NCBI GenBank assembly: GCA_034231615.1
Contig: CM067317.1
Coordinates: forward strand, 19,489,379-19,553,378
Reading direction: 5' to 3'
Length of the DNA stretch: 64,000 nucleotides
Source of the DNA: Meghimatium bilineatum
Taxonomy: Eukaryota; Mollusca; Gastropoda; Stylommatophora; Philomycidae
Position numbers and translations under genes: made by a program. Positions 26,201 to 33,058 of this stretch are shown piece by piece (position 1 is the stretch's first letter; each line of letters opens with the position of its first letter). The notes beneath the pieces are model-generated. The model worked only from the letters and a program-made list of their open reading frames with translations. It was not told where the DNA came from and ran no database searches.

Positions 26201-26867
26201 AAGAAGACTGAATTAGCATTAGCAAAGCTTCTTGATGTTTTTTTTTATCTCTGCGTCATGGGATCTCAATGAAACCAAACATTAAATAGATGGATTGTAA
26301 AGTTAATGTTAGTATTACTATTACTGTCACTGTGGATGCACTTCACACTCAGTAACTTGAGTAACACACAAATATTAGGAACGTTTTAAAATATTGAGTG
26401 ATAACTATGGTCTAAGTGCAATTTTGTTTCAAATCCGGGTCTAGACTAGAGTGACTTTTCGAATTTTCAACTTTACATCCTGCTCGTCAAAATTTGAGTA
26501 GTTTAGATTTTTAGAAAGTTAAATTGTAGTCATAACATAAACATGTAAAAACTTAAGTTAAACCCTTACAGTTACACTTGAGTTAGATTGATACGATATA
26601 CGTATTGTATACGGTTACAGCGCACAAAAGAAGTGTATGACCTACTGAGAAAATGCTTCATGTTCGTAGCGCTACACAGTGAACTAAAATAATTGTGAAT
26701 AACTAAATTAGCAATGCGTAACGAACACGGAGTTTTAACAACGAACGCTACTTGACTTACCCAGAGTTGCTTGCATTCGTCGCCTCAATACTGTGGATTC
26801 GCAACTTATTGGCAATATCATTAAGTGTTTGAAATGTCTTGCTGTCTGGTTTATGATACTTGCTCAT
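2049..26867 (-). CDS. TKT: transketolase, ten exons, C-terminus outside window
   Basis: Transketolase moves two-carbon units between sugar phosphates in the non-oxidative pentose phosphate pathway, using thiamine diphosphate and a divalent cation in the cytosol. Ten exons splice in frame to 568 codons plus one base; the family is usually about 620-630 residues, so roughly 55 are missing at the end. Visible family residues are His37 in GHPTSC, His77 in SKGHAAP, His110 in GHP, Asp155 in the GDGE motif and Asn185 (together the cofactor and metal site), His261 in WHGK, catalytic Glu369 in ECYIAEQN, His419 in [15 protein letters not shown], and Arg477. Exon 10 ends at VEDHYGE with a GT donor. No plausible last exon appears at 1-2048, so the end probably lies left of the window. 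Introns are 455 to 7655 bp and full of LINE and SINE pieces. Confidence 0.95.
2721..2935 (-). CDS. TKT: transketolase exon 9
   Basis: 215 nt, residues 425-496, from [12 protein letters not shown] through [13 protein letters not shown] to VGKAK. This is the end of the pyrimidine-binding domain and contains Arg477, which in the family binds substrate phosphate. The acceptor is TTGGCAG and the donor GTTAGT. Confidence 0.95.
3046..3240 (-). repeat. tRNA-derived SINE fragment (family 4)
   Basis: The reverse complement has an A-box-like GGCAGCACGGTGC and a B-box-like GAGTTTGAAACC about 35 bases later, the layout of a tRNA promoter. A related copy lies at 62640-63265. It sits in transketolase intron 9. 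Confidence 0.5.
3333..3715 (+). mobile_element. decayed LINE 3' end with zinc-finger-like tail
   Basis: A second, more damaged copy of the element at 4804-5560. Frames broken by stops still give [17 protein letters not shown] and [14 protein letters not shown] segments. It ends with the same tail, GTCATCATT then TGATGGACGAAC. Confidence 0.65.
4165..4445 (+). mobile_element. LINE reverse transcriptase C-terminal fragment
   Basis: The translation reads [18 protein letters not shown], then frameshifts into a basic segment and a [12 protein letters not shown] region. This is the typical C-terminus after the RT domain in RTE-like non-LTR retrotransposons. It is disrupted and not functional. Confidence 0.6.
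4804..5570 (+). mobile_element. LINE 3' portion, L2/CR1-like, zinc-finger tail
   Basis: An upstream frame (4804-4998) gives [20 protein letters not shown] and [11 protein letters not shown]. After a frameshift, 4979-5542 stays open for 187 codons with [33 protein letters not shown] and the cysteine-rich [21 protein letters not shown] ending. These are the RT thumb and C-terminal CCHH-like finger of a non-LTR retrotransposon. The 5' end is truncated, as usual. At least six other fragments of this family lie in the window. Confidence 0.8.
5623..5945 (-). mobile_element. RNase H-type LINE, 3' end
   Basis: The minus-strand translation has [33 protein letters not shown] and the terminal [14 protein letters not shown]. 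The same ending occurs at 9560-10075 (plus) and in weaker form at 11625-12200 and 8825-8945 (minus). Frames are broken by stops and indels. Confidence 0.65.
5946..6055 (-). mobile_element. short LINE C-terminal fragment
   Basis: The reverse complement reads GKRRKGRPR, stop, [10 protein letters not shown], the basic GRP(R/K)xRW motif that follows RT in many LINEs. It abuts the previous element, so one probably inserted beside the other. Confidence 0.45.
6663..6868. repeat. 33 bp minisatellite
   Basis: Four near-identical units built around ATATGCTGGCCTAGTTGATA, then two diverged units of about 40 and 34 bp. Located in transketolase intron 8. Confidence 0.9.
7147..7261. mobile_element. hAT-like MITE with 8 bp target duplication
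   Basis: A 115 bp element bounded by CAGGGGTGGGCAAAC and GTTTGCCCACCCCTG, perfectly inverted over 15 bp. The flanks ctctaata and ctctaaca form an 8 bp duplication with one mismatch, the length expected for hAT transposases. The interior has GAGGGCCGCAT in two copies. It resembles Charlie/MER5-type termini. Confidence 0.75.
7323..7530 (-). CDS. TKT: transketolase exon 8
   Basis: 208 nt, residues 356-424 plus one base. Starts [16 protein letters not shown], holding catalytic Glu369, and ends [11 protein letters not shown] with His419. The acceptor is TTTCAG and the donor GTAAGC. Confidence 0.95.
8129..8221. mobile_element. piggyBac-like terminal fragment (TTAA end), copy 1
   Basis: Ends GTGGTGAAAGGGTTAA, with GACAATAGAGAAATCCCTTA before it. 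Copies at 20551-20617 and 26110-26201 end at the same TTAA or near-TTAA point, suggesting a transposon terminus. The other end was not found. Confidence 0.45.
8320..8433 (-). CDS. TKT: transketolase exon 7
   Basis: 114 nt, residues 318-355, phase 0 at both ends: [15 protein letters not shown] to [15 protein letters not shown], the start of the pyrimidine-binding domain. The acceptor is CTTTCAG and the donor GTATTA. Confidence 0.95.
8825..8945 (-). mobile_element. RNase H-type LINE 3' scrap
   Basis: The reverse complement (TTGTTAATCAATACACTGATG region) aligns by eye with the NQHRTGT ending and the tail at 11625-11740. It is too short and decayed to say more. Confidence 0.35.
8950..9300 (+). 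mobile_element. LINE RT C-terminal end, RTE-like
   Basis: The translation gives [14 protein letters not shown], then [31 protein letters not shown] and [17 protein letters not shown]. This is the end of an RTE-like RT protein, interrupted by stops. The last part is repeated at 58630-58720. Confidence 0.65.
9310..9530 (-). mobile_element. RNase H-type LINE fragment
   Basis: The reverse complement gives [19 protein letters not shown] and [11 protein letters not shown], matching the start and the WxPGHxG motif of a LINE-encoded RNase H domain. Just downstream a related piece runs on the opposite strand. Confidence 0.55.
9560..10075 (+). mobile_element. RNase H-type LINE 3' end
   Basis: A 99-codon frame (9768-10067) continues an upstream piece reading FVLGHVGI, stop, [10 protein letters not shown], the C-terminal RNase H motif. 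It carries on through [13 protein letters not shown] and [11 protein letters not shown] to [15 protein letters not shown]. The ending ACTAACTAAC is typical of these elements. Inactive because of internal stops. Confidence 0.75.
10076..10725. other. intron sequence, nothing recognised
   Basis: A+T-rich part of transketolase intron 6 with short chance frames only. Confidence 0.4.
10726..10919 (-). CDS. TKT: transketolase exon 6
   Basis: 194 nt, residues 253-317. Starts [14 protein letters not shown] with His261, crosses the linker between the cofactor and pyrimidine domains ([15 protein letters not shown]) and ends PNYKLGES. The donor GTGAGT in AAGTGTGAGT was chosen because it keeps phase 0 into exon 7. 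Confidence 0.95.
11625..12200 (-). mobile_element. RNase H-type LINE fragment
   Basis: The reverse complement gives [20 protein letters not shown], then a decayed WIPGHVG-like part, and near 11740 [17 protein letters not shown], equivalent to the NQHRTGT ending elsewhere. It lies in transketolase intron 5. Confidence 0.6.
12456..12583 (-). CDS. TKT: transketolase exon 5 (hidden among open frames)
   Basis: 128 nt, residues 211-252 plus the last base of codon 210 and the first of 253. It reads [19 protein letters not shown] through [16 protein letters not shown]. The acceptor is TTTTTTACTGCAG and the donor GTAATG. It restores the phase between exons 4 (phase 2) and 6 (phase 1) exactly, which supports it strongly. 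The family usually has Trp where Cys211 stands. Confidence 0.92.
12616..12724. repeat. minisatellite, three ~36 bp units
   Basis: Three diverged units with TACACACATATATATTCAA, separated by GATGCTATCTACACG-like spacers. Confidence 0.8.
12760..13310 (+). repeat. ~550 bp dispersed repeat, copy 1
   Basis: Shares long stretches with 25290-25860 in the same orientation, from TGGAGGATATTGTTC to TCTGGCATATCAACCTGTTT. A frame at about 12950-13078 reads [20 protein letters not shown], which looks like old coding sequence. I do not recognise the family. Confidence 0.7.
13311..14454. other. intron sequence, nothing recognised
   Basis: A+T-rich transketolase intron 4 DNA without supportable features. 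Confidence 0.35.
14455..14660 (-). pseudogene. possible piggyBac transposase C-terminal remnant
   Basis: Read over two frames, the minus strand gives DKWMLDM, then [20 protein letters not shown] and [18 protein letters not shown]. The spacing resembles the LLDxxxxNAYxLYKxNRE...FRxxLAxxLI region near the end of piggyBac-family transposases. An ACAGGGTTAA end lies nearby at 14773-14782. The match is by eye and weak. Confidence 0.3.
15035..15229. mobile_element. hAT-like MITE, diverged ends
   Basis: The left end CAGTGTATCCCAATC and the right end (reverse complement) CAGTGTTTCCCAACG match at 13 of 15 positions. Both are followed by C/G-rich GTGCCC and GTGGGCA-type sequence. The 8 bp flanks match only partly, so the target duplication is unproven. 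Confidence 0.5.
15230..15926. other. intron sequence, nothing recognised
   Basis: A+T-rich transketolase intron 4 sequence with a short (TA)n at 15824-15838. Confidence 0.35.
15927..16118 (-). CDS. TKT: transketolase exon 4
   Basis: 192 nt, residues 146-209 plus two bases. It holds the thiamine-diphosphate motif GDGE (Asp155) ending in Asn185 ([11 protein letters not shown]), which together bind the metal. It ends KARVEAFG. The acceptor is TGTTCCAG and the donor GTAAGA. Confidence 0.95.
16846..17003. repeat. copy of the right part of the 474-1245 element
   Basis: TTTATTTACATGTGCAAAAA through GAGAAATTGCATAA to CCTAAAGGTTAG follows 1070-1245 with point changes. The terminal TTAA has become TTAG. 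A left end was not found. Confidence 0.5.
17095..17215 (+). repeat. SINE-like dispersed repeat, copy 2 of 3
   Basis: ACTCTTGGCAGACAGTGTGC, GAGGTAGACACATAC and GAGTACAATGAAATCAATCC match the bodies at 1801-1920 and 27690-27790. The tRNA-like head is absent. Confidence 0.55.
17827..17924 (-). CDS. TKT: transketolase exon 3
   Basis: 98 nt, residues 114-145 plus two bases: [20 protein letters not shown] through [12 protein letters not shown]. The GSLGQGLS segment lines the cofactor diphosphate pocket in the family. The acceptor is TTTTGCAG and the donor GTAAGT. Confidence 0.95.
18280..18620 (-). mobile_element. RNase H-type LINE fragment
   Basis: The reverse complement gives [18 protein letters not shown] and [13 protein letters not shown], the same RNase H landmarks as at 11625-12200 and 9310-9530. 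It sits between transketolase exons 3 and 2. Confidence 0.55.
18874..19105 (-). CDS. TKT: transketolase exon 2
   Basis: 232 nt, residues 37-113. Starts [17 protein letters not shown] and includes [13 protein letters not shown] and GHPTP. His37, His77 and His110 fall at the same numbers as in human transketolase, supporting the ATG chosen in exon 1. The acceptor is TTTTCAG and the donor GTAAGA. Confidence 0.95.
19192..19344 (+). repeat. GAA-tailed repeat, copy (+)
   Basis: Contains TGTCGGGCCATTGGCGCAAA, CTGGACTACATCCTG, GAGATCCAGCAGGAGTTTGA and ends in GAAGAAGAAGAT. It faces the minus-strand copy at 19412. Confidence 0.7.
19412..19655 (-). repeat. GAA-tailed repeat, longer form (-)
   Basis: The reverse complement runs from a GCAATGCTGTTACATGCCAT head through GAAGTTAGG and TACATCCTACTAATC to a GAGAAGAATG tail. 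It is placed tail to tail with the copy at 19192-19344. Confidence 0.6.
20551..20617. mobile_element. piggyBac-like terminal fragment, copy 2
   Basis: GACAATAAGGAAATCACTTA then GTGATGAAGGGGTTAA, ending at TTAA 20614-20617. Confidence 0.45.
21073..21430 (+). mobile_element. LINE RT C-terminal end
   Basis: The frame to 21422 carries [38 protein letters not shown] and [11 protein letters not shown]. The neighbouring frame upstream reads [18 protein letters not shown], so one frameshift separates the parts. This is the standard end of a non-LTR RT protein. The 215-codon open frame beginning at 20775 is mostly chance sequence before this segment. Confidence 0.7.
21481..21693 (+). repeat. GAA-tailed repeat, decayed copy (+)
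   Basis: GAAGTCGGATGTGTCAGGCT followed by a GTGCAGTTATTGCAA and TTCTTTGGACTA core. The tail is lost. Confidence 0.5.
21694..23298. other. intron sequence, little recognised
   Basis: Transketolase intron 1. Apart from a short match at about 23015-23040 to the head of the GAA-tailed repeat (GACATGCTAGGCAGGTAACA, also at 20642), I see nothing supportable. Confidence 0.35.
23299..23340. repeat. perfect 12 bp hairpin
   Basis: CACTGTATATAC and GTATATACAGTG are exact inverted arms around an 18-base A+T-rich loop. Confidence 0.7.
23672..23895 (+). repeat. GAA-tailed repeat, nearly full copy (+)
   Basis: AGGGGGAGTAAAGAATAGCA, then CATGCATGTCATAAATGACT, GTGCAGATATCGCAAC and GAGCTTGAGAACGAACAC. It shows the 5' half that several shorter copies lack. 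Confidence 0.6.
24952..25069. mobile_element. 118 bp foldback element
   Basis: The left arm TTAACGCACT...CTCCTCC...CAGGTGTT and the right arm AACACCTG...GGAGGGGAT...AGTGCGTCAA are inverted repeats of about 33 bases with a poly-C run in the left arm. No convincing target duplication is visible. Confidence 0.5.
25290..25860 (+). repeat. ~550 bp dispersed repeat, copy 2
   Basis: Partner of 12760-13310. It opens with [19 protein letters not shown] in one frame and shares AAATAAAACGTCTTTTTTAT and TATGATGGGCCTGTAT. An (AT)n expansion at about 25764-25784 interrupts it. Confidence 0.7.
26110..26201. mobile_element. piggyBac-like terminal fragment, copy 3
   Basis: GGCAATAGGGAAATCTTATA then GTGATGAAAGGATTAA. 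Same terminus as 8129-8221 with point changes. Confidence 0.4.
26761..26867 (-). CDS. TKT: transketolase exon 1 with start codon
   Basis: 107 nt, residues 1-35 plus two bases: [20 protein letters not shown] then [16 protein letters not shown]. The donor is GTAAGT. This ATG gives the same residue numbering as the vertebrate enzyme. Upstream minus-strand sequence is A+T-rich, and no TATA box is convincing. Confidence 0.93.
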
Positions 26868-27339
26868 GTTGACTGTTAGGTTTCAACTCGAAAGAAATAT
26901 TGATAAATATAATGTATTGTGGAGCAAGACAAATGTAAGTATCCCACGTACAGGACTTCGGTAAAGTGCCGGCAAATTAGACCTTCACCTCTTAGAGAGT
27001 TCACGCCCGTGACCTTCTATCCGGTATCCATCCGGTGCAAGTCTGTGTCAAACTTAGCTATAGCGTTTCTGTCAATATATAGCAGTAATGATTCAGCAAC
27101 ATTCACTTATGTACGGCTGTGCAGTTCATGCCTTGGCTTATCTGCCATATTGTGACACACAGGCTTCCAGGAGACTTTCCGCAAAGTCACTATGTTTGCA
27201 CAATTACTGTTGTACCATACTGAGCACGCTGACTCTCTTTTGCAATTATGAAAACCAGTGTCGCTCGGTTAAACGCCAAATCATCATGCCGAACCGACTG
27301 GCGTAGGTGATCATGAAGATTGATATTTTTTAAAACTTT

Positions 27340-27790
27340 CTGTTGTATTGGTAAAGCCGTTCACTTTGTGCTCAAGAGGTCGTGATTCTAATAAAATTAG
27401 TTGTTTCCTGGGGATTATCGCTTGAAGTTACGGAGATTCGTGCTATTATAAAACTCTGCTCATTCTAAGAATGAAGTGGGTCAGTTCTTCTGATTGGTTG
27501 TTGGATGCAGAACACATTAATCAATTGTTAAGTTCCCAATAATATTGTTTTTTAAATGTTGTTTTTAAATATTTTTTTACAAAATAATATTGTTTTTACA
27601 TGTCATCAGCTGTTTAAAAATCCACCTGTTGTCACGGAGTAATGTGAGGGTGTGTTTTGATCCACTTCATTCTTAAAATAAACAGAGTTTAGTGGTACTT
27701 TTGGCAGGCATGGTGCCGCTTCGTTTAGAGGGACGGAGTAGACCTATATATGGAGATAAAACTAGTTTAATTAAATCAGTCATTCACGTG
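27340..27790 (+). repeat. SINE-like dispersed repeat, copy 3, rearranged
   Basis: The tRNA-like head (ATTGGTAAAGCCGTTCACTT, CAAGAGGTCGTGATTCTAAT) and the body (TTTTGGCAGGCATGGTGCCG, GAGGGACGGAGTAGACC) are split by about 240 bases whose ends are inverted copies of each other (27452-27485 and 27657-27691, AAGAATGAAGTGG core). Confidence 0.55.
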
Positions 27791-28319
27791 TTTTAAAAAA
27801 AATAGTTGTATTAATGTATAATCAATCTTGTATAACGGTTTAGCAATGTTAAATTTTCTCACGCTATCGTCTTCTCTCTCTTATCGTCACTCTTCATTAT
27901 AAACCAGCATTAGGGCCTATGACACAGCAAGCATTCTAGTAAGTGTTCCGCTTTCTGTCCCAGCAGCCATCTAAGAGTATACAGAATCAAAGTCCCATTC
28001 AGATATTAATTATGTGATCTTTGTAACGTTCCTGAGAGGACACATATTCTCCCTTCATCCCTGATCATGCTTTTACAATTTTGCATGTACACATTATCAT
28101 TTCCAACATCGTCTTCTTCAATGTGTAGTAAATCAATGAAAGTCATTAACACGACGGCCCTATTTCTCTTCAATTATGTGTCATTAGCAACAACAATTAC
28201 CGGCCAGTGAGTATGTTCTTTCATTGCCTCTGACTCCCTTATCACCAGAGCGGTATATCCATGTAATATTTTGGACAATACTTTGGAGCCATTACAGCAA
28301 CAATTTTTCAAGAGAACAA

Positions 28320-28500
28320 CACACATAAAAGTAAGCAGATCAGGCCAAAGGTGAGGTCCTTTAAGTATGATCGCAGAGGAGGGGATTTTGTGAGCAGAAT
28401 TCGAGAAGACAAACGTAAGGCTCAAGTAGTGGGAAATAAGATGTGGGATAAGCCCCCCTGGTGGAACGAAGAGGTGCAAAGGGCATGGAGAAACGGAAAG
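28320..28500 (+). mobile_element. LINE segment before the RT domain
   Basis: The translation gives FVSRIREDKRKAQVVGNKMW then DKPPWWNEEVQRAWRNGK. The PWWNEEV motif lies between endonuclease and RT in many LINEs. Confidence 0.55.
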
Positions 28501-28519
28501 CAGTAGCACTATGGCAGAG

Positions 28520-28835
28520 GGCACCTGTCTCACTTCCGAGCAAACTTGGAAATTATCTGATGTACTTGCGCTCGTTCTTACAGCGCATTGTCTATCGGCG
28601 TATATGCTCTGACAAAGGTTTATCAAATGCTGAGGAACTCCATATGTCTGTAGTTATTTATCCATTATCCATTGCTGTGGTCTATCCACTCTGTCATAAG
28701 CTTTCTCTTGGTCCAGGAAAGCTAAATATAAGTATTGGTTATGTTCTCTGCGCTCTTTCTGATAGTTGTTTGAAGGTGAAGATTGCATGTGTGCAGTTTT
28801 TATTTTTTCAAAACCTTATTCGGGTTAGGTTACAT
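28520..28835 (-). mobile_element. LINE RT domain fragment
   Basis: The reverse complement reads YLAFLDQEKAYDRVDRPQQW, stop, LQTYGVPQHLINLCQSIYAD. FLDxEKAYDRV is the first catalytic Asp motif of a reverse transcriptase. It runs opposite to the PWWNEEV piece beside it. Confidence 0.7.
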
Positions 28836-29359
28836 TAGACAGGATTAGATTATTGGAAGCAAGGCCATAGATATTATTACCGTAAGGAGAGAGGGATTTA
28901 CCTAAAGAAAATTGAAATTTGAAGATCTTTTTTGTGACAAATCGCAAAGGAAGGGAGTTGTGGGGTTTTTAACTGACCTTTTGGTTAAGTTTCTAGTTTC
29001 TAGAACTCAAAGTCATATTCACATTTGCTACGTTTAACATCAGTTCCCCTCCCCCTTATCTACGTAACTGATTGAAAGACATGGTTGTTGATAACATGGG
29101 AAAATGCCGTGCCTACGTTAATGGACACAAGGTATTTCAAAACATCCTTAGCTGCAACTAACCCCGAATCGTTAGTTATTCCGAACTTCCATAAAGAAGA
29201 CTAAGTTCTGGAAGGAATATGTTACTTGAATAATAAGTCATTTCTGATTGATCATAAGTAGAACACTCCTTAGCCAGTTAATCTGCGTTCCTCATTTCCC
29301 TGAATTCTACACGGATATCATATCCACTTTTGGCTGACCAAGTTAAGTTAACCCATTGC

Positions 29360-29655
29360 ATTCATTAACACCTTAAGAGTGAGGGATGTTAACGATCTCA
29401 CAATTCAGTGGTTCTACTATTTGAGGGCGGTAGCTATCTCCTCTCCCTTGCAGTCTTTACTTTCTGGATTAATCCGGTACAAAATTAAGGCTGGATCGCG
29501 ACCGTCGGCAGTATATGAGACATGTATAGAGCCACGGCTGGGTCGACCCAGTAGTCATTGCGATCTGAAAAACATTTCCGCCTGCACTGGGAAATGAGTC
29601 ATGGACCATTCATATACGAAGCCAGTGCGCTAACCACTGCACTAAGTTGGTTGCA
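29360..29655 (-). repeat. tRNA-derived SINE (family 2), complete copy
   Basis: The reverse complement starts TTAGTGCAGTGGTTAGCGCA (A box), has a degenerate B box near TGACTCATTTCCC, then CGGAAATG, GGGTCGACCCAGCC and GATTAATCC, and closes with GAGGAGATAGCTACCGCCC and GAGATCGTTAACATC. It is inverted relative to 31028. Confidence 0.75.
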
Positions 29656-30960
29656 CAGTTCAGTCAGTTCTCTTCCTCAGTTTGTAACACTTCCTGTTTT
29701 TTTTTAAATTTCCAGGTGTAGCAGGTTTTTTAAAGAATAATTTTACTACTGACCTTTAATCTTTCATGAGTACAAAGTATGTATCATTATAAGCTAATAT
29801 CGTTTTCTTTTCTGAACAGTAGTTTCGACAGAACTTTCTCTCTGGTACTCGAATCGTATCCTTAATACTGGCTGGGCATTCCGTATAAACGCCTGCTCTT
29901 CCATTCTTAACTGTCTTAGACCCATTCGTGGATACACAATGTTCCTTTAAATGTAAAGGTAAAGGTAGGACCCATGGCAACAACCTGCCATCAGGGATGA
30001 AGATATCTTTTCATATACTAAGCCGCAGCAACTGTTAGGTTGGGTGGCCAGTTCTCTTCCTTGCGGTGTTTACCTTCCTTAACTCAGGTAGCCATTTTCA
30101 GCTGGGTCGATTTCAGGAGCCGTCGTGTTTGACGAGAAATCACGACCCATATTGTTTTGTGTCCAGGCATTATTTTAAACCAGGCAAACTCACTGTCAAA
30201 TAGGCTTCCACACTCCACCCTTTTAATATAGTATACATGTATAGGGCCTACTGGTAACCAATGTGTATCGCTCTAATTGGTTTATTCAAGCACATATCTT
30301 AAAGAACTGTCAATGTCAGAGTAGGTCTGAGATTTGCATAAGTATTCTTTTGTCATGGTTTGCAATTGTTATATCGATCACGAGGAATAACGAGTTTTTA
30401 GCACTTATTTCATATGTGAAATAGGGTGCTTTCTCCAGAGTTTGATTGCATATCCAGAATATAATGATCATTTACGTAACTCAACTGCTAGGATATGGAA
30501 TATCGACTATACTGGATTAGTTTGGCATACATTGCATGAACGTCTCTATCTGTATGTCACTGCATCTCTTAGTTTCAGCCTTATAATTAGAATAACCCGT
30601 AATTATTGAGTCTAAATTTGGAAACATCTTCACTTGTTCGATGTTTCAAACCAAGAATGTTTGATAATTACCAGAATGTTTGTTTCACTACAATGTTCTC
30701 TATAAATACTTTGACTATGTCGTTGATCTTCGTGAGTAAATTTGTTCTCAAGTTAAATTCGTCGAATGAGCAGATACGGAAGCCATAAAAATGATACAAC
30801 GCATTCCGTTCTCTGGTCCTCATTTTGCTACCCAGCATTGAAAATAGCAATGATCGTAAGGGCACTTAGCCTATATTTGTCTTCACAAGAATGTTGGACT
30901 ATTGATAAATTTTTTTTTAAAATCTGACAATGTTTGACTATTGACACTGTCATCTTCTGT
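29656..30960. other. intergenic, little recognised
   Basis: Includes AAATGTAAAGGTAAAGGTAG at about 29948 and a scrap of the GAA-tailed repeat at about 30800. Nothing else is supportable. Confidence 0.35.
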
Positions 30961-30967
30961 AAACCAC

Positions 30968-31020
30968 GACACAACCCATTCCGTTCTCCGGTCTATATTC
31001 TGAACGGAATGAGTTGTGTC
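30968..31020. repeat. near-perfect 19 bp hairpin from GAA-tailed repeat
   Basis: GACACAACCCATTCCGTTC and GAACGGAATGAGTTGTGTC pair at 18 of 19 bases. The arms match the GCATTCCGTTCTCCGG segment of the GAA-tailed family, so it arose by inverted duplication. Confidence 0.7.
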
Positions 31021-31027
31021 GGTCTAT

Positions 31028-31435
31028 ATTGGGAGCCGCGTTAGCGCAGTGGTTAGCGCACTGGCTACGCATATGAGTGGTCCTGTGTTCATTCCCCAGT
31101 TGAGGCGGAAATGTTTTCAGATCGCAACGGCTCCCAGGTCGACCCAGCCTTAAATAAGCCTTGCTTATACGAACCATCTTGGTACTTATTTGAGGTCCTA
31201 GCATTTCAGTATCGTTTTTTTATGGATGCATGTCACATGTTTTATCTCTTGGATACTTGTTTGTAACAGTATTGTTGTCCAGAAGTCATTAAGATACTTG
31301 ATTAATCCGGGAAGTAAAGACTGCGAGGGAGAGGAGATGGCTACCGCCCTCATTTGCAGAGCCTCTGAAATGTGAGATCGCTAACATCTCACACCCCTAC
31401 GACATTAATAAATGCTATGGGTTACTTTACTTTTT
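31028..31435 (+). repeat. tRNA-derived SINE (family 2) with insertion
   Basis: The head GCGTTAGCGCAGTGGTTAGC and B-box-like GTGTTCATTCCCC precede GGTCGACCCAGCC. About 150 bases (31160-31310) interrupt it, then ATTAATCCGGGAAGTAAAGA and GATGGCTACCGCCC continue as in the 29360-29655 copy. Confidence 0.75.
31162..31310 (+). repeat. ~150 bp segment duplicated at 32372
   Basis: GAACCATCTTGGTACTTATT to TAACAGTATTGTTGT recurs almost unchanged at 32372-32530. Here it splits a SINE. It is absent from the sister SINE, so it is an insertion. Confidence 0.8.
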
Positions 31436-31570
31436 GCTTACTATATTCTGATAATCTGCAGGAGTTTAAAAACGAACACAGAAAAATATATAACTAAAAA
31501 AGCGTCAGTTTATTTTTTAAATGTAATATAATGTTAAGTCAGAGACATGTCCGAGACTTGATTATTACTT

Positions 31571-31720
31571 CCTACCGACGAAGGGTGTGTCGGGCCATTG
31601 GTGCAATATATGCATTTCCATTCCCTAGACTACATCCTGCTGGAAATTGGTAGGACCATCGTCCTGCTACAAGAGAGATCCAGAGGGAGTTTAAGAATGA
31701 ACGCTGAAGAAGAAGAAGAT
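31571..31720 (+). repeat. GAA-tailed repeat, copy (+)
   Basis: GTGTGTCGGGCCATTGGTGC, GGACCATCGTCCTGC and GAGATCCAGAGGGAGTTTAA, with a GAAGAAGAAGAAGAT tail. Confidence 0.7.
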
Positions 31721-32131
31721 TACTACTTCTATTTTAATATTAAATCAGAGATATGTCCGAAACTTGACTACTATTTCTAATTAATATTAAGTCAGAGACA
31801 AGTGCGAGATTTTACTACTACTTCTAATTTAATATTAAGTTAGAGACAGTTCCGAGACGTGGCTACTAGTCAAAAGTGAGCACTAGCCGCTACTCAAGGG
31901 TTTCATTCTGTCTAGAAGAGATGTTTTTCTTGAACGTCTATTATTGTGTATGGCTCGAATGGAAGAATGAAGCCAGCATGTCAACTTATACATATATTCA
32001 GTGGCTTAACCTTTGATATGTCACCTATATATGATATCTTATCTTCGTCCACTGAAAATATGCCACTTACTGATTAACATGAACTTGTATGAGTGACAAA
32101 TATGTGCATGTGAAATGAATATATGTTTGTT

Positions 32132-32226
32132 TGCGTTCGTTTTCAATTTCCCGCTGAATCTCTCTTTCAGTAGGATAATGGACACATTAAATTTCAGGGC
32201 AGGATGTAATCCAGAAAACGGGAACG
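32132..32226 (-). repeat. GAA-tailed repeat, short copy (-)
   Basis: The reverse complement has TGGATTACATCCTGCCCTGA and GAGATTCAGCGGGAAATTGA, matching the core of the family. Confidence 0.5.
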
Positions 32227-32371
32227 TGTGTAATTATTTTATTGTAACAGACACTGGTCCAAGACATCCTACTTCCGTGGTCAATGTCATATGATCTAAA
32301 CTCAACACCTGGCTTTACGCCTGTTGTGGTAGTGTCACTACACTAGAATTATATTTCCTGTCATAATCTTG

Positions 32372-32530
32372 CTTGCTTATACAGAACCATCTTGGTACTT
32401 ATTTGAGGTCCTAGCATTTCAGTATCGTGTTTTATGGATGCATGTCACATGTTTTATCTCTTGGATACTTGTTTGTAACAGTATTGTTGTACAGAAGTCA
32501 TTCTGATCATGAACCATTTGGATACTTGAT
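32372..32530 (+). repeat. second copy of the ~150 bp segment
   Basis: Starts GCTTATACAGAACCATCTTG and ends near GTTGTACAGAAGTCATT. Direct repeat of 31162-31310. Confidence 0.8.
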
Positions 32531-32870
32531 AGGAACTGTTCCATAATGAAGTGTTTGGTGACACTGAAATAACATGTTACCTGGCCGAACCTGATCGCTG
32601 AAATAGTCTGAAGACGAACCTTCATTCCGATCTTAAGAAACTGTTGTGGCTGAAATTATCGATAGTGCCGTGTTGCTAATGTTAGTCTTCTGTAATGCCT
32701 TGATAATTTTCTGGCCTGTGTTACTTAAAGCTCACGTAATGCACAGGGCACATCGCTAAGAAGATCTTGTCGAACTGCCATAGTGTAGCTGAATGACTGG
32801 ACTTCATCAACGATTGTTTACGATATGGCAACGATATTGTTTAAAGGTATTCGTAGTTTTATTGTTGCGT

Positions 32871-33058
<188 letters not shown>

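Noticed and set aside
28174..28626. 150-codon minus-strand open frame
   Set aside because: Only its first 35 or so codons continue the RT fragment (INLCQSIYADRQCAV). The rest overlaps a plus-strand LINE segment and is chance sequence.
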